Notes: generated by a model from the letters alone, not told the origin. A stretch of 64,000 bases of DNA from Pseudomonas sp. R84 (GCF_009834515.1 NZ_CP019426.1:4967001-5031000); one strand, 5' to 3'. Positions 43,506-53,044 are shown, counted from the first letter of the stretch. Translations and numbers: made by a program.

Positions 43506-44807
43506 TTATTTGGACGACTTGATCGCAGCACCAAGTTTCTTGGCGGTGTCGGCCGGGTCGGCTTTCGGGTCGTTGATGTAGTTGGTCACGACATCAAAGA
43601 ACGCGCCTTGCACGGCCAGCGTGGTCGCCATGTTGTGCGCCATGCTCGGTTGCAGGCCGCCGGACTTGGCGTCTGCCAGGAAGTCCTTGGCAGCGGTTTG
43701 TGCGCAAGAGTCGAAGCCGAGCTTGTCCATGTTGTTCAACATGTCGTTGCGCACCGGGATCGAACCTTTGTTGATGCTGAAGACTTTCTGGAAGTTTTCA
43801 CCCAGCACGACTTTGGCGATGTCCTGCTGACCGGCCGCAGTGCCTGCGTCCTTCTGCTTGAACACGGCCAGCGAGTCGATGTTGTAGGTGAACGCTTTGT
43901 CGGTGCCCGGGAAGGCTACGCACTCGTAGTCCTTGCCAGCGACTTTCTTGGCCGCGGTCCATTCGGACTTGGCCCAATCACCCATGATCTGCATGCCGGC
44001 CTTGCCGTTGATGACCTTGGCCGCTTCGAGGTTCCAGTCCTGACCTTTGCCGTCGGCGTCCATGTAGGTCGCGACTTTCTTCAGCTCGGTCAGTGCCTTG
44101 ACCATTTCCGGGCCGGTCAGCGCGGCGTTGTCCAGGTCAACCAGGGCTTTCTTGTAACCATCGACACCCATGACCGAAAGCACCACGGCTTCGAACACGG
44201 TGCTGTCCTGCCAAGGCTGACCGCCGTGAGCCAGCGGAATGAAGCCCGCAGCCTTGAGCTTGTCGCCAGCGGCGTAGAATTCTTCGAGGGTGGTCGGGTT
44301 CTTGGTGATACCGGCTTTCTTGAACACTTGCGGGTTGATCCACAGCCAGTTCACGCGGTGAATGTTCACCGGCACGGCCACGTAATCACCGTCGTATTTC
44401 ACGGTATCGGAGACTTTCTTGTCGAGCAGGCTGTCCCACTTTTCCGACTTGGCGACGTCTTTCAAAACGTCAGTGTCGAGCAGACCGGTCGACGCCCATT
44501 CCTGGATGTCCGGGCCTTTGATCTGAGCGACGCCAGGCGGGTTGCCGGCGACTGCACGGCTTTTCAGCACGGTCATGGCAGTCGCACCGCCACCACCGGC
44601 GACAGCGCCGTCTTTCCAGGTGAAACCGTCTTTTTCAACTTGGGCCTTGAGCACATCAACAGCGGCTTTTTCGCCACCGGACGTCCACCAGTGCACGACT
44701 TCGACCGAACCTTTGGATTCGGCAGCGGAAACACTGAGAGGCAGAATTGCGAGCGGGAACAGGGAGGCGACAGAAATGACAGTAGCGAGGCGAGAAATCG
44801 CATTCAT
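43506..44807 (-). CDS. gtsA: Glucose ABC transporter, periplasmic binding protein
   Basis: The 433-residue extracellular solute-binding protein (family 1) has a signal peptide [20 protein letters not shown] ending near LSVSAAES. It shows [20 protein letters not shown] and the SBP1 ligand segment [27 protein letters not shown] chose the ATG at 44807. It captures glucose (and probably mannose) in the periplasm. The leader carries a CA-rich motif 17-24 nt before the start and a 28-bp element shared with the upstream epimerase gene. Confidence 0.95.
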   Translation of the reverse strand: MNAISRLATVISVASLFPLAILPLSVSAAESKGSVEVVHWWTSGGEKAAVDVLKAQVEKDGFTWKDGAVAGGGGATAMTVLKSRAVAGNPPGVAQIKGPDIQEWASTGLLDTDVLKDVAKSEKWDSLLDKKVSDTVKYDGDYVAVPVNIHRVNWLWINPQVFKKAGITKNPTTLEEFYAAGDKLKAAGFIPLAHGGQPWQDSTVFEAVVLSVMGVDGYKKALVDLDNAALTGPEMVKALTELKKVATYMDADGKGQDWNLEAAKVINGKAGMQIMGDWAKSEWTAAKKVAGKDYECVAFPGTDKAFTYNIDSLAVFKQKDAGTAAGQQDIAKVVLGENFQKVFSINKGSIPVRNDMLNNMDKLGFDSCAQTAAKDFLADAKSGGLQPSMAHNMATTLAVQGAFFDVVTNYINDPKADPADTAKKLGAAIKSSK

Positions 44808-44823
44808 CTGAGATGTACCTTTC

Positions 44824-44831
44824 TTGTTGTT
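44824..44831 (-). promoter_or_regulatory. CA-rich (Hfq/Crc-type) motif in the gtsA leader
   Basis: AACAACAA on the coding strand (within ATAACAACAAGAA), 17 nt before the start, directly upstream of the ribosome-binding region. Hfq/Crc binding is inferred. Confidence 0.5.
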
Positions 44832-44893
44832 ATGCATGCAAGTCTGGTGCTTGCGCTGCACAGGAGTTTAAACAGGACGTTTCCCTTCGCAGG

Positions 44894-44921
44894 TAACGAA
44901 GGGACGCGCGAATGTCACCAC
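44894..44921. promoter_or_regulatory. Shared 28-bp element upstream of gtsA
   Basis: GTAACGAAGGG-N9-TGTCACCA, identical in both blocks and spacing to 46246-46273 upstream of the epimerase gene. It is 87-114 bp upstream of the gtsA ATG and runs up to the 3' end of the epimerase gene. It is a candidate site for GltR or another sugar regulator. Confidence 0.55.
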
Positions 44922-44925
44922 ATGG

Positions 44926-46185
44926 TTACACAGGACTGCTCTGGGATAACTGTGCCAGCGCAGTCGCCATACTGGGTGACAAGGGTAGACGAGGGATCAG
45001 CACGGCCTGCCAGGCGTGATACAGATCGGGTTTGCCCGGCCAGATATCGGCACTAGGCAGGTTTTGCGGATTGAGTTCGTGGTGCCAGCTGCCGTCGCAG
45101 CGGTCGATGAAATTCATCTCGCAGAATTCCCAGAACAGCCGGTACCAGGTTTCGTATTGCGCATCGCCGGTGCGCTTTAGCAACGCGCTCGCAGCAGCGC
45201 TGGCTTCAGCGTGCGTCCAGTGCAGGCGATGGCGGACGACGGCCTTGTTGCTCCAGTCGAGGGTGTAGACGATGCCCGGCAGACCATCGACGTCCCAACC
45301 GTTGCGGCAGTTGTTCTCGAACAGTTTTTGCGCATCGGTGGCGAGCCAACCGGGCGTGAGCATGCCGGCCTGAACCCGCGCCGCTTCGAGGTGCAGCAAC
45401 AGCCGCGCCCACTCGAAACCATGGCCCGGTGTGGTGCCGTAGGGGCGGAAACCGTCGGCAGGATTGTCGTGGTTGTATTCACGCAGCGGCTGCCAGTCGC
45501 GGTCGAAATGTTCGATGACCATGTAACCGTTGCCGGCAGCATGACCGTGGATCACCCGCTCGACGATGCGTTGCGCACGCACCAGCCAGCGCGGATCTTC
45601 AGTGACATCGGCCAGCGCGAGGAACGCCTCGGTCGCATGCATGTTGCTGTTGGCGCCGCGATAGGCTTCTTCTTCGCTCCAGTCGCGGTTGAAGAATTCG
45701 CGCATGGCGCCCTCTTCTTCGCTCCAGAAATACGTGTCGATGATGTCGATGGCGTCATCCAGCAACGCTTGGGCGCCGGGACGCTGTGCAACCACGGCGG
45801 AGCTGGCTGCCAGTGCGACAAAGGCATGCAGATAGGCGTTCTTGCCGGTGTTGTCATCGCGGTGTTCGGCAACGGCGAACCAGCCGCCGTGCAGTGCATC
45901 ACGCAACGGCCCGCGCAGGGCGGCGATGCCGTGATCGACCAGATCGGCAAAACCCGGCAGGCCCTGAATATGGGCCATGGCGAAGCTGTGGGTCATGCGC
46001 GCGGTGTTCATGGTTTCGGCTTGCGCGTTCGCTGGCAGACGGCCGCGTTCATCGAGGTTGCCGAAGCCTTGTGGGAGTTTTGCTGCCTTGGCGAAATCCA
46101 GCAGACGCAGGCCTTCGGCGGCGAGCCATTGCTGGTGGGCAGGGGCGTTCAGCCAACTGCTGAAGCCGGGTTGGAAGAGATCCAT
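44926..46185 (-). CDS. AGE-family epimerase/isomerase (probable mannose isomerase type)
   Basis: The 419-residue alpha6/alpha6-barrel protein has TMNTARMTHSFAMAHIQGLPGFADLVDHGI, the conserved RxxHSFAMA active-site helix, and EEEAYRGANSNMHATEAFLALADVTED. GFEWARLLLHLE and DGSWHHELNPQNLP follow, with the catalytic histidines in MTHSF and NMHATE. Family members epimerise N-acyl-glucosamine or isomerise mannose to fructose. The position before gtsABCD suggests sugar isomerisation. A CA-rich motif lies before its start. Confidence 0.88.
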   Translation of the reverse strand: MDLFQPGFSSWLNAPAHQQWLAAEGLRLLDFAKAAKLPQGFGNLDERGRLPANAQAETMNTARMTHSFAMAHIQGLPGFADLVDHGIAALRGPLRDALHGGWFAVAEHRDDNTGKNAYLHAFVALAASSAVVAQRPGAQALLDDAIDIIDTYFWSEEEGAMREFFNRDWSEEEAYRGANSNMHATEAFLALADVTEDPRWLVRAQRIVERVIHGHAAGNGYMVIEHFDRDWQPLREYNHDNPADGFRPYGTTPGHGFEWARLLLHLEAARVQAGMLTPGWLATDAQKLFENNCRNGWDVDGLPGIVYTLDWSNKAVVRHRLHWTHAEASAAASALLKRTGDAQYETWYRLFWEFCEMNFIDRCDGSWHHELNPQNLPSADIWPGKPDLYHAWQAVLIPRLPLSPSMATALAQLSQSSPV

Positions 46186-46197
46186 GGGTGGCCTTTT

Positions 46198-46205
46198 TTG
46201 TTGTT
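46198..46205 (-). promoter_or_regulatory. CA-rich (Hfq/Crc-type) motif in the epimerase leader
   Basis: AACAACAA on the coding strand (CATAACAACAAAAAA), 13-20 nt before the ATG. The flanks closely resemble those of the gtsA leader. Confidence 0.48.
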
Positions 46206-46245
46206 ATGACTGCGGGCAGTCTAAACAACGGGTCGGGGTGGGCTT

Positions 46246-46285
46246 GTAACGAAGGGGGCGGGGTTTGTCACCAGATCGTGACAAA
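46246..46285. promoter_or_regulatory. Shared 28-bp element plus palindrome upstream of the epimerase/gts genes
   Basis: GTAACGAAGGG-N9-TGTCACCA (46246-46273) is repeated from the gtsA leader. Here the right block is part of a perfect palindrome TTTGTCAC-N6-GTGACAAA (46264-46285). The site is 61-100 bp upstream of the epimerase ATG, where an activator or repressor would bind. Confidence 0.58.
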
Positions 46286-46291
46286 GAGCGG

Positions 46292-46467
46292 CCCTCACCC
46301 CAGCCCTCTCCCGGAGGGAGAGGGGGCCGACCGAGTGGTGCTGGGTTATCCGCCGACCTGACACATCGAGTCGATTATGGATTCGCTACCGGACTTCCAG
46401 GTCGGCGTATCTCTGCAGCATCCCCCGGTCAGTCCCCTCTCCCTCTGGAAGAGGGCTAGGGTGAGGG
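46292..46467. repeat. MITE-like intergenic repeat, copy 5
   Basis: Complete copy in the same orientation as copy 1, with GTCGATTATGGATTC and CAGGTCGGCGTATC, between gtrS and the epimerase promoter. Confidence 0.87.
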
Positions 46468-46479
46468 AAAGCTTTTGAC

Positions 46480-47949
46480 TCAATCCGCCGAACGCGGCAA
46501 TTGCAGGGTCACCCGCAACCCACCCTCACGCAAATTCTGCAACGTCACCTCACCACCATGGCTGTGGGCAATATTGCGCGCGATGCCTAACCCAAGCCCA
46601 TACCCCTGCTGCTGCCCCGCCAATCTGAAGTGCGGCTCAAACACCTGCTCCAGGCGCTGCTCCGGCACACCCGGCCCTTCATCATCAACGTGCAAGACAA
46701 ACGCGCTGTCATCGTCATCGATATGCAAGTGCGCGTTCTGCCCATACTTCAAGGCGTTGTCGATCAGGTTGCCAATACAGCGCTTCAACGCCAAAGGCTT
46801 GCCCGGATACGCCGCCAGCGCGCGACCATGCTGCGTCACGCGACCGTTGCCGTTCGGCGCCAGGTACGGCTCGACCAGACAATCGAGCACATGATTGAGA
46901 TCCACCGGTTCGATGTTCTCGTGGATGTCAGTGTCTTTCACGCATTGCAGCGCGCCTTTGACCAGCAGTTCCAGCTCATCCAGATCGCGACCGAATTTGG
47001 CCTGCAGCTTCTCGTCTTCGAGCAATTCGACGCGCAAACGCAAACGCGTGATTGGCGTACGCAGGTCATGGGAGATCGCGCTGAACAACTGGCTGCGCTC
47101 GGTCAGGTAGCGGCTGATGCGCTCGCGCATAGTGTTGAAGGCGCGCCCCACTTCGACCACCTCACTGCCGCCGCCCTCGGCCACTGGCTCGACGTCAGCG
47201 CCCAGCGACAAATCCCGAGCAGAACGCGCCAGACGCTTGAGCGGGCGGCTCTGCCAGTGCACCAGCACGCCGATGAACAGCAGCAGGAATCCGCTGGTGA
47301 GAACGATGAACCACACCTGTTGCGAGGGCAGGCCTTGCTCTTCAAGACTGGTGTACGGCTCCGGCAACAGCGAGGCGATGTACAGCCATTCGCCCGGGGC
47401 CATTTGAATCTGCGTGACCAGCACGGGCGGATTCACCGGTTCCAGAGTCAGCGCGTAATGCGCCCACGAGCGCGGCAGCTCATCGAGTTTAAGCCCGGCA
47501 TTGAAAATCCGCAGATCTTCAGGACTGACGAAGGTCACCGAGATATCGGTGTCATGACCCAAGGTCTGGCGCAGCACTTCGTCGACCGCTTTCATCACCG
47601 CTGCTTTACGCGGCGTGACCGGCAGCACGTCCATACCCAATGGTTTGTCGTTGAGGGTCACGACGAAGCGGGTACCGCCCATGCTGCGCAATTGATCGAG
47701 CACCAACGGTCGATAAGCCACCGGCAATGAGCGGAAGTAACTGACGCTGGCGGTCATCGAATGCGCAAGGCTGCGGGCGCTGGTGACCAGACCTTCGAGC
47801 TGGGTGGCACGCAATTGCGAGACCCAGATCACGCTCGATAATGTCTGCGCAAACAACACCGCCAGCAAAGTCAGCAGCAGCATCCGCCCGAGCAACGAAC
47901 GCGGCACCGGCACCCGGGCGGCGAGCTTGCGCAGCGACTCAGTGACCAT
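46480..47949 (-). CDS. gtrS: Sensor histidine kinase GtrS (glucose/2-ketogluconate two-component system)
   Basis: The 489-residue protein has TM1 at ~20-40 (LLGRMLLLTLLAVLFAQTLSSVIW), a periplasmic sensor to ~195 and TM2 at ~210-230 (VWFIVLTSGFLLLFIGVLVHW). HAMP and HisKA follow (FSAISHDLRTPITRLRLRVELLEDE), then an ATPase domain (LIDNALKYGQNAHLHI, DEGPGVPEQRLEQVFEPHFR, GLGLGIARNIAHSHGG). It phosphorylates GltR. The start at 47949 overlaps the gltR end by 11 bp. In P. aeruginosa it senses 2-ketogluconate/6-phosphogluconate. Confidence 0.92.
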   Translation of the reverse strand: MVTESLRKLAARVPVPRSLLGRMLLLTLLAVLFAQTLSSVIWVSQLRATQLEGLVTSARSLAHSMTASVSYFRSLPVAYRPLVLDQLRSMGGTRFVVTLNDKPLGMDVLPVTPRKAAVMKAVDEVLRQTLGHDTDISVTFVSPEDLRIFNAGLKLDELPRSWAHYALTLEPVNPPVLVTQIQMAPGEWLYIASLLPEPYTSLEEQGLPSQQVWFIVLTSGFLLLFIGVLVHWQSRPLKRLARSARDLSLGADVEPVAEGGGSEVVEVGRAFNTMRERISRYLTERSQLFSAISHDLRTPITRLRLRVELLEDEKLQAKFGRDLDELELLVKGALQCVKDTDIHENIEPVDLNHVLDCLVEPYLAPNGNGRVTQHGRALAAYPGKPLALKRCIGNLIDNALKYGQNAHLHIDDDDSAFVLHVDDEGPGVPEQRLEQVFEPHFRLAGQQQGYGLGLGIARNIAHSHGGEVTLQNLREGGLRVTLQLPRSAD

Positions 47950-48670
47950 TGCCGGCAACCACATTGGCTGCCAATTGGTAACCGCTGCCGCGCACGGTGC
48001 GAATCAGCCGTGGCGGTTTCTCGGTGTCGCGCAGACGCTGGCGCAAACGGCTGACGGCCATGTCGACGATGCGATCGAGCGGCATCAGGTCGCGGCCCCG
48101 GGTGGCGTTGCCGATGGTGTCGCGGTCGAGGATTTCCTGCGGGTGATCGAGGAAGAGTTTCAGCAGGGCAAAGTCGGCGCCAGAAAGAATCACTTCCTCG
48201 CCATCGGTGTGAAACAGTCGATGACTGACCATGTCCAGCCGCCACTCGTCGAAGGCCAGTACGTCACTGCCGCTGCGCTCCTGACCGAATTGCGCACGAC
48301 GCAGCAATGCCTTGATGCGTGCTTGCAGCTCGCGGGGGCTGAAGGGTTTACCGAGGTAATCGTCGGCGCCGAGTTCCAGACCGATCACGCGGTCGGCTTC
48401 GTCGGAACTGGCGGTAAGCATGATGATCGGCACCTGCGCCTGACGCGGATGCTGACGCACCCAACGGCAAAGGCTGAAGCCGTCTTCGTCGGGCAGCATG
48501 ACATCGAGGATCACCAGATCGCTCGGCGCCTCGTTGAGGGCCTGACGGAAACTGGCACCGTCGGCGGTGGCCCGTACCTGAAACCCGGCGCGGGTCAGGT
48601 AGGTTTCCAGCAACTCGCGTATTTCCTGGTCGTCATCGACCAACAATATCGACTTGTTGACTGAGCTCAC
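47939..48670 (-). CDS. gltR: Response regulator GltR, activator of glucose transport
   Basis: The 243-residue OmpR/PhoB-type regulator has a receiver domain with the phospho-acceptor at D56 (SDLVILDVMLPDEDG) and the acidic pocket LVDDDQEI. The C-terminal winged HTH spans ~145-240 (DFALLKLFLDHPQEILDRDTI...IDRIVDMAVSRLRQRL, RTVRGSGYQL). It activates oprB and gts genes in other pseudomonads. It is co-transcribed with gtrS. A CA-rich motif precedes the start. Confidence 0.93.
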   Translation of the reverse strand: MSSVNKSILLVDDDQEIRELLETYLTRAGFQVRATADGASFRQALNEAPSDLVILDVMLPDEDGFSLCRWVRQHPRQAQVPIIMLTASSDEADRVIGLELGADDYLGKPFSPRELQARIKALLRRAQFGQERSGSDVLAFDEWRLDMVSHRLFHTDGEEVILSGADFALLKLFLDHPQEILDRDTIGNATRGRDLMPLDRIVDMAVSRLRQRLRDTEKPPRLIRTVRGSGYQLAANVVAGNGH

Positions 48671-48683
48671 TTCGAAGGCATCC

Positions 48684-48691
48684 TTGTTGTT
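48684..48691 (-). promoter_or_regulatory. CA-rich (Hfq/Crc-type) motif in the gltR leader
   Basis: AACAACAA on the coding strand (TTCCAACAACAAGGA), 14-21 nt before the ATG and adjacent to the AAGGA ribosome-binding site. Role inferred. Confidence 0.48.
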
Positions 48692-48747
48692 GGAATTGGG
48701 GCGGATTATGCCTTAAGCACTGATTTTACAAACACCACAAAACAACT

Positions 48748-48835
48748 GTAGGAGTGAGCCTGCTCGCGATAGCGGTCTTACATTCAACACATTCGTTGAC
48801 TGACATACCGCTATCGCGAGCAGGCTCACTCCTAC
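48748..48835. repeat. REPIN, copy 8
   Basis: Paired REP arms in the gap between glk and gltR on the same strand. It may separate edd-glk from gltR-gtrS expression. Confidence 0.93.
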
Positions 48836-48849
48836 AGTTTGATTGCATT

Positions 48850-49809
48850 TCAGGTTGGGGTTGATTGGTCCAGGGCCACACCGGCACCGACAAGGCCGGA
48901 ATACGGCGCTGTCACCAGCCACACCGGAATGCCTTTGAAGTAATCGCTCATGCACCCTTTGTCAGCAAAGCTGCGGGCAAAACCGCTTTCGAGGAAGAAA
49001 TCGGCAAAGCGTGGAATTACACCACCAACGATATACACCCCGCCACGTCCGCCCGTGGTCAGCACGTTGTTGCCGGCGACACGGCCGAGCCAGCAGCAGA
49101 ACTGCTCGAGCACTTCCAGTGCAATTGGATCACCCGCCAGACCAGCTGCGGTGATCGCTTCCGGCGTATCGAGTGTCGGTTCATGCCCATCGACCGCGCA
49201 GATCGCCCGGTAAACCCGTGGCAAGCCACCACCGCTCAACGCGGTTTCCGCGCTGACATGGCCGATCTCGTTGTGGATGTGCTGCCACAACTGGGTTTCA
49301 CGCGGACTGCTCAGCGGCAGATCGACATGACCGCCCTCCCCCGGCAACGCCGCGAAACGGCCTGCACCGAGGTCGAGCAAGGTGCCGACGCCCAGGCCAG
49401 TGCCCGGGCCGATCACCACCGCCGGACGCAACGGCTCAGACGTGCCTTCGCAGACCACGCGAAATTCGCCCGGCTGCAAACGGGTCATGCCCAGCGCCAT
49501 CGCCGAGAAGTCGTTGACCAGCAACAACTGCTCGACCTGCAAGGTTTTGCAGAACGCGGTGCGACTCAGGCGCCAGTGGTTGTTGGTGAACTTGAACTCA
49601 TCACCACTGACCGGGCCGGCCACCGACAGGCACACCGAACCGATCGAACCCGGCGCCAGACCGAGCCCGCTCAGGTACAGGCTGATCGCCTCTTCCGGGC
49701 TGGCGTGGTCGGCCGTGGCCAGCACCTGAACCGATTGCAGTTGCTGGTTTTTCCACAACGCGAACCGCGCGTTGGTGCCTCCGATGTCACCGACCAAAGC
49801 CAGTTTCAA
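48850..49809 (-). CDS. glk: Glucokinase
   Basis: The 319-residue ROK-unrelated bacterial glucokinase has [19 protein letters not shown] (ATP-binding), [12 protein letters not shown] (catalytic Asp), [15 protein letters not shown], and GEGGHVDL. It phosphorylates cytoplasmic glucose imported by GtsABCD. It starts with TTG at 49809, overlapping the edd TGA as TTGA. No in-frame ATG lies before the conserved N-terminus, so the rare start looks real and implies translation coupled to edd. Confidence 0.95.
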   Translation of the reverse strand: MKLALVGDIGGTNARFALWKNQQLQSVQVLATADHASPEEAISLYLSGLGLAPGSIGSVCLSVAGPVSGDEFKFTNNHWRLSRTAFCKTLQVEQLLLVNDFSAMALGMTRLQPGEFRVVCEGTSEPLRPAVVIGPGTGLGVGTLLDLGAGRFAALPGEGGHVDLPLSSPRETQLWQHIHNEIGHVSAETALSGGGLPRVYRAICAVDGHEPTLDTPEAITAAGLAGDPIALEVLEQFCCWLGRVAGNNVLTTGGRGGVYIVGGVIPRFADFFLESGFARSFADKGCMSDYFKGIPVWLVTAPYSGLVGAGVALDQSTPT

Positions 49810-51632
49810 TTAAGCGTCTCCAGGGCAGAAGTGAAGGCGCTGGCGCCCTGCTCCGCCGAGCTGAAGGCCAAACGCATAAAGCCAAACAGTTCGCGACCGC
49901 TGCCGATGTTGTTGCCCAACAGGCCTTTGGCGGGTTCGCGCGCTGCAAATTCTGCGGCGTCGACCTTGAGTTCCAAGGTGCCTTTGACGCCATCGACGCG
50001 GATGATATCGCCCTCTTGCACCCGCGCCAAAGCGCCACCGACATAAGCCTCGGGGCTGACGTGAATCGCTGCGGGGATTTTCCCCGAAGCGCCGGACATC
50101 CGTCCGTCAGTCACCAACGCGACTTTGAAGCCGCGATCCTGCAGCACGCCGAGGAACGGCGTCATCTTGTGCAGCTCAGGCATGCCGTTGGAGCGCGGGC
50201 CCTGGAAGCGCATCACGGCAACGAAATCTTTTTCCAGCAGGCCGGCCTTGAACGCGTCGGCCAGGTCTTGTTGATCCTGGAACACCATTGCTGGCGCTTC
50301 AACGATCTGATTTTCCAACGCGACAGCGGAGACCTTCATCACACCGCGACCGAGGTTACCTTCCATCACGCGCAAACCACCCTCTGCCGAGAATGCGCGG
50401 GCGACCGGGCGCAGGATGTTTTCGTCGAGGCTGTCGACCGGGCCTTCGCGCCAGACCAGTTCGCCGTTATCAAGGAACGGTTCTTTGGTGTACTTGCTCA
50501 AGCCGTGGCCGAGCACAGTGTTGACGTCTTCGTGCAGCAGACCGGCGCCAAGCAGTTCGCGGATCAGGAACGACATACCGCCGGCGGCCTGGAAGTGGTT
50601 GATGTCGGCTTTGCCGTTCGGGTAGACGTGGCTCAGGGTTGGCACGACTTCGGAGAGGTCGGCCATGTCCTGCCAGGTCAATTGAATGCCCGCGGCCATG
50701 GCGATGGCCGGCATGTGCAGAGTGTGGTTGGTCGAACCGCCGGTGGCGTGCAGCGCCACAATCGAGTTGACCAGCGATTTCTCGTCGACGATTTCACCGA
50801 TCGGCATGAAGTTGCCATTCTGTTTGGTCAGGCGCGTCACTTGATGCGCGGCTTCGCGGGTCAGCGCGTCACGCAGCGGCGTGTTCGGGTTAACGAAAGA
50901 GGCGCCCGGCAAGTGCAGGCCCATGACTTCCATCAGCAACTGGTTGGTGTTGGCGGTGCCGTAGAAGGTGCAGGTGCCCGGGCTGTGGTAGGACTTCATC
51001 TCCGATTCCAGCAGCTCTTCGCGGGTCGCTTTGCCTTCGGCGTACTTCTGACGGACGTCGGCTTTTTCCTTGTTGGAAATCCCCGAGACCATCGGCCCGC
51101 CCGGGACGAAAATCGTCGGCAGGTGACCGAAGCGCAGCGAGCCCATCATCAGGCCTGGGACGATCTTGTCGCAGATGCCGAGCATCAGCGCGCCGTCGAA
51201 CATGTTGTGCGACAGCGCCACAGCGGTCGACATGGCGATCACTTCGCGGCTCGGCAGGCTCAGTTCCATGCCCGGCTCGCCTTGGGTCACGCCGTCGCAC
51301 ATCGCCGGCGTGCCGCCAGCAAACTGGCCGACCGAGCCGATTTCGCGCAGGGCGTTCTTGATCTGTTCCGGGAACACTTCATACGGCTGATGCGCCGAGA
51401 GCATGTCGTTATACGAAGAAACAATGGCGATGTTCGCCGAGTTCATCATCCGCAGGCTGTGCTTGTCTTCGCTGCCGCAACCGGCCACGCCGTGGGCGAA
51501 GTTGGCGCATTGCAGCTTGCCGCGCATCGGCCCGTCAGTGGCGGCGCCGCGAATCAGTGCAAGGTAAGCCTGACGCGTGGCGCGGCTGCGGGCGATAAGC
51601 CGTTCGGTGACCTCAAGGACGCGGGGATGCAT
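49806..51632 (-). CDS. edd: 6-phosphogluconate dehydratase
   Basis: The 608-residue IlvD/Edd family [4Fe-4S] dehydratase has [16 protein letters not shown] (first cluster Cys), [35 protein letters not shown] (cluster Cys), and the C-terminal [22 protein letters not shown]. It makes KDPG from 6-phosphogluconate. It heads the edd-glk-(gltR-gtrS) cluster and is divergent from gap, with two HexR-type boxes in the shared promoter. Confidence 0.96.
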   Translation of the reverse strand: MHPRVLEVTERLIARSRATRQAYLALIRGAATDGPMRGKLQCANFAHGVAGCGSEDKHSLRMMNSANIAIVSSYNDMLSAHQPYEVFPEQIKNALREIGSVGQFAGGTPAMCDGVTQGEPGMELSLPSREVIAMSTAVALSHNMFDGALMLGICDKIVPGLMMGSLRFGHLPTIFVPGGPMVSGISNKEKADVRQKYAEGKATREELLESEMKSYHSPGTCTFYGTANTNQLLMEVMGLHLPGASFVNPNTPLRDALTREAAHQVTRLTKQNGNFMPIGEIVDEKSLVNSIVALHATGGSTNHTLHMPAIAMAAGIQLTWQDMADLSEVVPTLSHVYPNGKADINHFQAAGGMSFLIRELLGAGLLHEDVNTVLGHGLSKYTKEPFLDNGELVWREGPVDSLDENILRPVARAFSAEGGLRVMEGNLGRGVMKVSAVALENQIVEAPAMVFQDQQDLADAFKAGLLEKDFVAVMRFQGPRSNGMPELHKMTPFLGVLQDRGFKVALVTDGRMSGASGKIPAAIHVSPEAYVGGALARVQEGDIIRVDGVKGTLELKVDAAEFAAREPAKGLLGNNIGSGRELFGFMRLAFSSAEQGASAFTSALETLN

Positions 51633-51752
51633 GTGTAGAACTCCAGGCTAACGGATGTGGCGACCTGATTGTCTATGCTGATCAAACGCCGTTGTTATTG
51701 GAATGACAGACGGCTTTTTTGACCATTCGGACCAGTTGATTCAGGTCACTCG

Positions 51753-51767
51753 TTGTAGATAAAACAA
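51753..51767. promoter_or_regulatory. HexR box 1 between edd and gap
   Basis: TTGTAGATAAAACAA fits TTGT-N7-ACAA, the HexR site described in Pseudomonas. It lies 121 bp from the edd start and 86 bp from the gap start. Confidence 0.62.
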
Positions 51768-51814
51768 AATATTGCCACTAAAAAGGCTTGTTTTCTATTT
51801 TTATGCGAATAATC

Positions 51815-51829
51815 TTGTAATTCCAACAA
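51815..51829. promoter_or_regulatory. HexR box 2 upstream of gap
   Basis: TTGTAATTCCAACAA fits TTGT-N7-ACAA exactly and lies 24 bp before the gap ATG. Its right half overlaps the CA-rich motif. Confidence 0.6.
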
Positions 51830-51832
51830 CAA
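51825..51832 (+). promoter_or_regulatory. CA-rich (Hfq/Crc-type) motif in the gap leader
   Basis: AACAACAA, 21-28 nt before the ATG, continuous with HexR box 2, so the same bases could act as DNA operator and RNA target. Confidence 0.42.
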
Positions 51833-51852
51833 AACGACGGCGGCGCTGTTCC

Positions 51853-52854
51853 ATGACTCTTCGAATCGCAATCAATGGTTTTGGCCGCATCGGCCGTAAT
51901 GTCCTGCGCGCACTGTATACCCAAGGCTATCGACAGGATTTGCAGATCGTCGCCATCAACGATCTCGGCGACAGCTCGATCAATGCTCATCTGCTCAAAT
52001 ACGACACCGTTCACGGCACGTTCGACGCTCAGGTCGAGCATGACAATGAAAGTCTGACCGTCAACGGCGACCGCATTGCGGTCAGCGCCATTCGCAACCC
52101 GGCCGAGCTGCCATGGGCGGCGGAAAAGATTGATGTGGTGTTCGAATGCACCGGTCTCTTTACCGACCGCGCCAAAGCGGCCGCGCATATTACTGCCGGC
52201 GCACGCAAAGTGATCATCTCGGCCCCGGCAAAAGGCGCCGACGCCACCGTGGTTTATGGTGTGAACCACGACATTCTGCGCCAGTCGCACCAGATCATCT
52301 CCAACGCTTCGTGCACCACCAACTGCCTGGCACCGGTGGCACAAGTGCTGCACCGTGAGCTGGGGATCGAAAGTGGTCTGATGACTACAATTCATGCCTA
52401 CACCAACGATCAGAACCTGACTGACGTCTATCACACCGACCCGTACCGCGCGCGTTCGGCCACGCAGAACATGATCCCAAGCAAGACCGGCGCCGCTGAA
52501 GCGGTAGGCCTGGTGCTCCCGGAACTGGCCGGCAAACTGACCGGCATGGCCGTGCGGGTGCCGGTGATCAATGTGTCGCTGGTGGACCTGACCGTGCAAC
52601 TGAAAAAAGAAGCCAGCGCCGAGGAAGTCAACGCGCTGCTCAAGGCTGCGAGCCAGCATTCGAAGATATTGGGTTACAACACGTTGCCGCTGGTTTCCAG
52701 CGACTTCAACCACAATCCGTTGTCGTCGATCTTCGACGCCAACCACACCAAATCCAGCGGCAAACTGCTGAAGGTGCTGGCCTGGTATGACAACGAGTGG
52801 GGCTTCTCGAACCGCATGCTGGATAACTGCCTGGCGTTGTGTAACGCCGAATAA
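51853..52854 (+). CDS. gap: Glyceraldehyde-3-phosphate dehydrogenase (type I)
   Basis: The 333-residue enzyme has an N-terminal NAD fold [19 protein letters not shown]. The active-site Cys154 lies in [19 protein letters not shown], with partner His in [16 protein letters not shown], and it ends in [18 protein letters not shown] chose the ATG at 51853; the open frame reaches further upstream through AT-rich promoter DNA. It oxidises the triose-phosphate released by Eda, and HexR control fits its divergent position to edd. The ribosome-binding site is weak (GGCGGCG). Confidence 0.96.
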   Translation: MTLRIAINGFGRIGRNVLRALYTQGYRQDLQIVAINDLGDSSINAHLLKYDTVHGTFDAQVEHDNESLTVNGDRIAVSAIRNPAELPWAAEKIDVVFECTGLFTDRAKAAAHITAGARKVIISAPAKGADATVVYGVNHDILRQSHQIISNASCTTNCLAPVAQVLHRELGIESGLMTTIHAYTNDQNLTDVYHTDPYRARSATQNMIPSKTGAAEAVGLVLPELAGKLTGMAVRVPVINVSLVDLTVQLKKEASAEEVNALLKAASQHSKILGYNTLPLVSSDFNHNPLSSIFDANHTKSSGKLLKVLAWYDNEWGFSNRMLDNCLALCNAE

Positions 52855-52867
52855 CTCCCTGCTTTTT

Positions 52868-52954
52868 GTAGGAGTGAGCCTGCTCGCGATTGCTATCTGT
52901 CAGTCACAGATGATGTGGCTGATCGACCGCTATCGCGAGCAGGCTCACTCCTAC
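52868..52954. repeat. REPIN, copy 9
   Basis: The left arm reads ...CTCGCGATTGCTATC, slightly diverged, and the right arm is standard. It lies just after gap and before the iron-regulated sigma gene. Confidence 0.9.
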
Positions 52955-53000
52955 AGGGGTTTTGTGCTGTATTTGAAATCAGGGCTTGACCATTCAAACA

Positions 53001-53019
53001 GATGATAAGCATTATCATT
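53001..53019 (+). promoter_or_regulatory. Fur box upstream of the heme-uptake sigma gene
   Basis: GATGATAAGCATTATCATT closely matches the Fur consensus GATAATGATAATCATTATC. It lies 26-44 bp before the sigma start, so the cascade should be iron-repressed. Confidence 0.87.
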
Positions 53020-53044
53020 CGCTTGAAATCGATCAGGTCCTCCC

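Noticed and set aside
43608..45056. A 482-codon plus-strand frame opposite gtsA
   Set aside because: Antisense to a gene with a signal peptide and SBP motifs. Long antisense frames are common in this GC-rich genome.
50016..51638. A 540-codon plus-strand frame opposite edd
   Set aside because: Antisense to a fully conserved dehydratase. The translation is a His/Arg/Gln-rich shadow with no family features.
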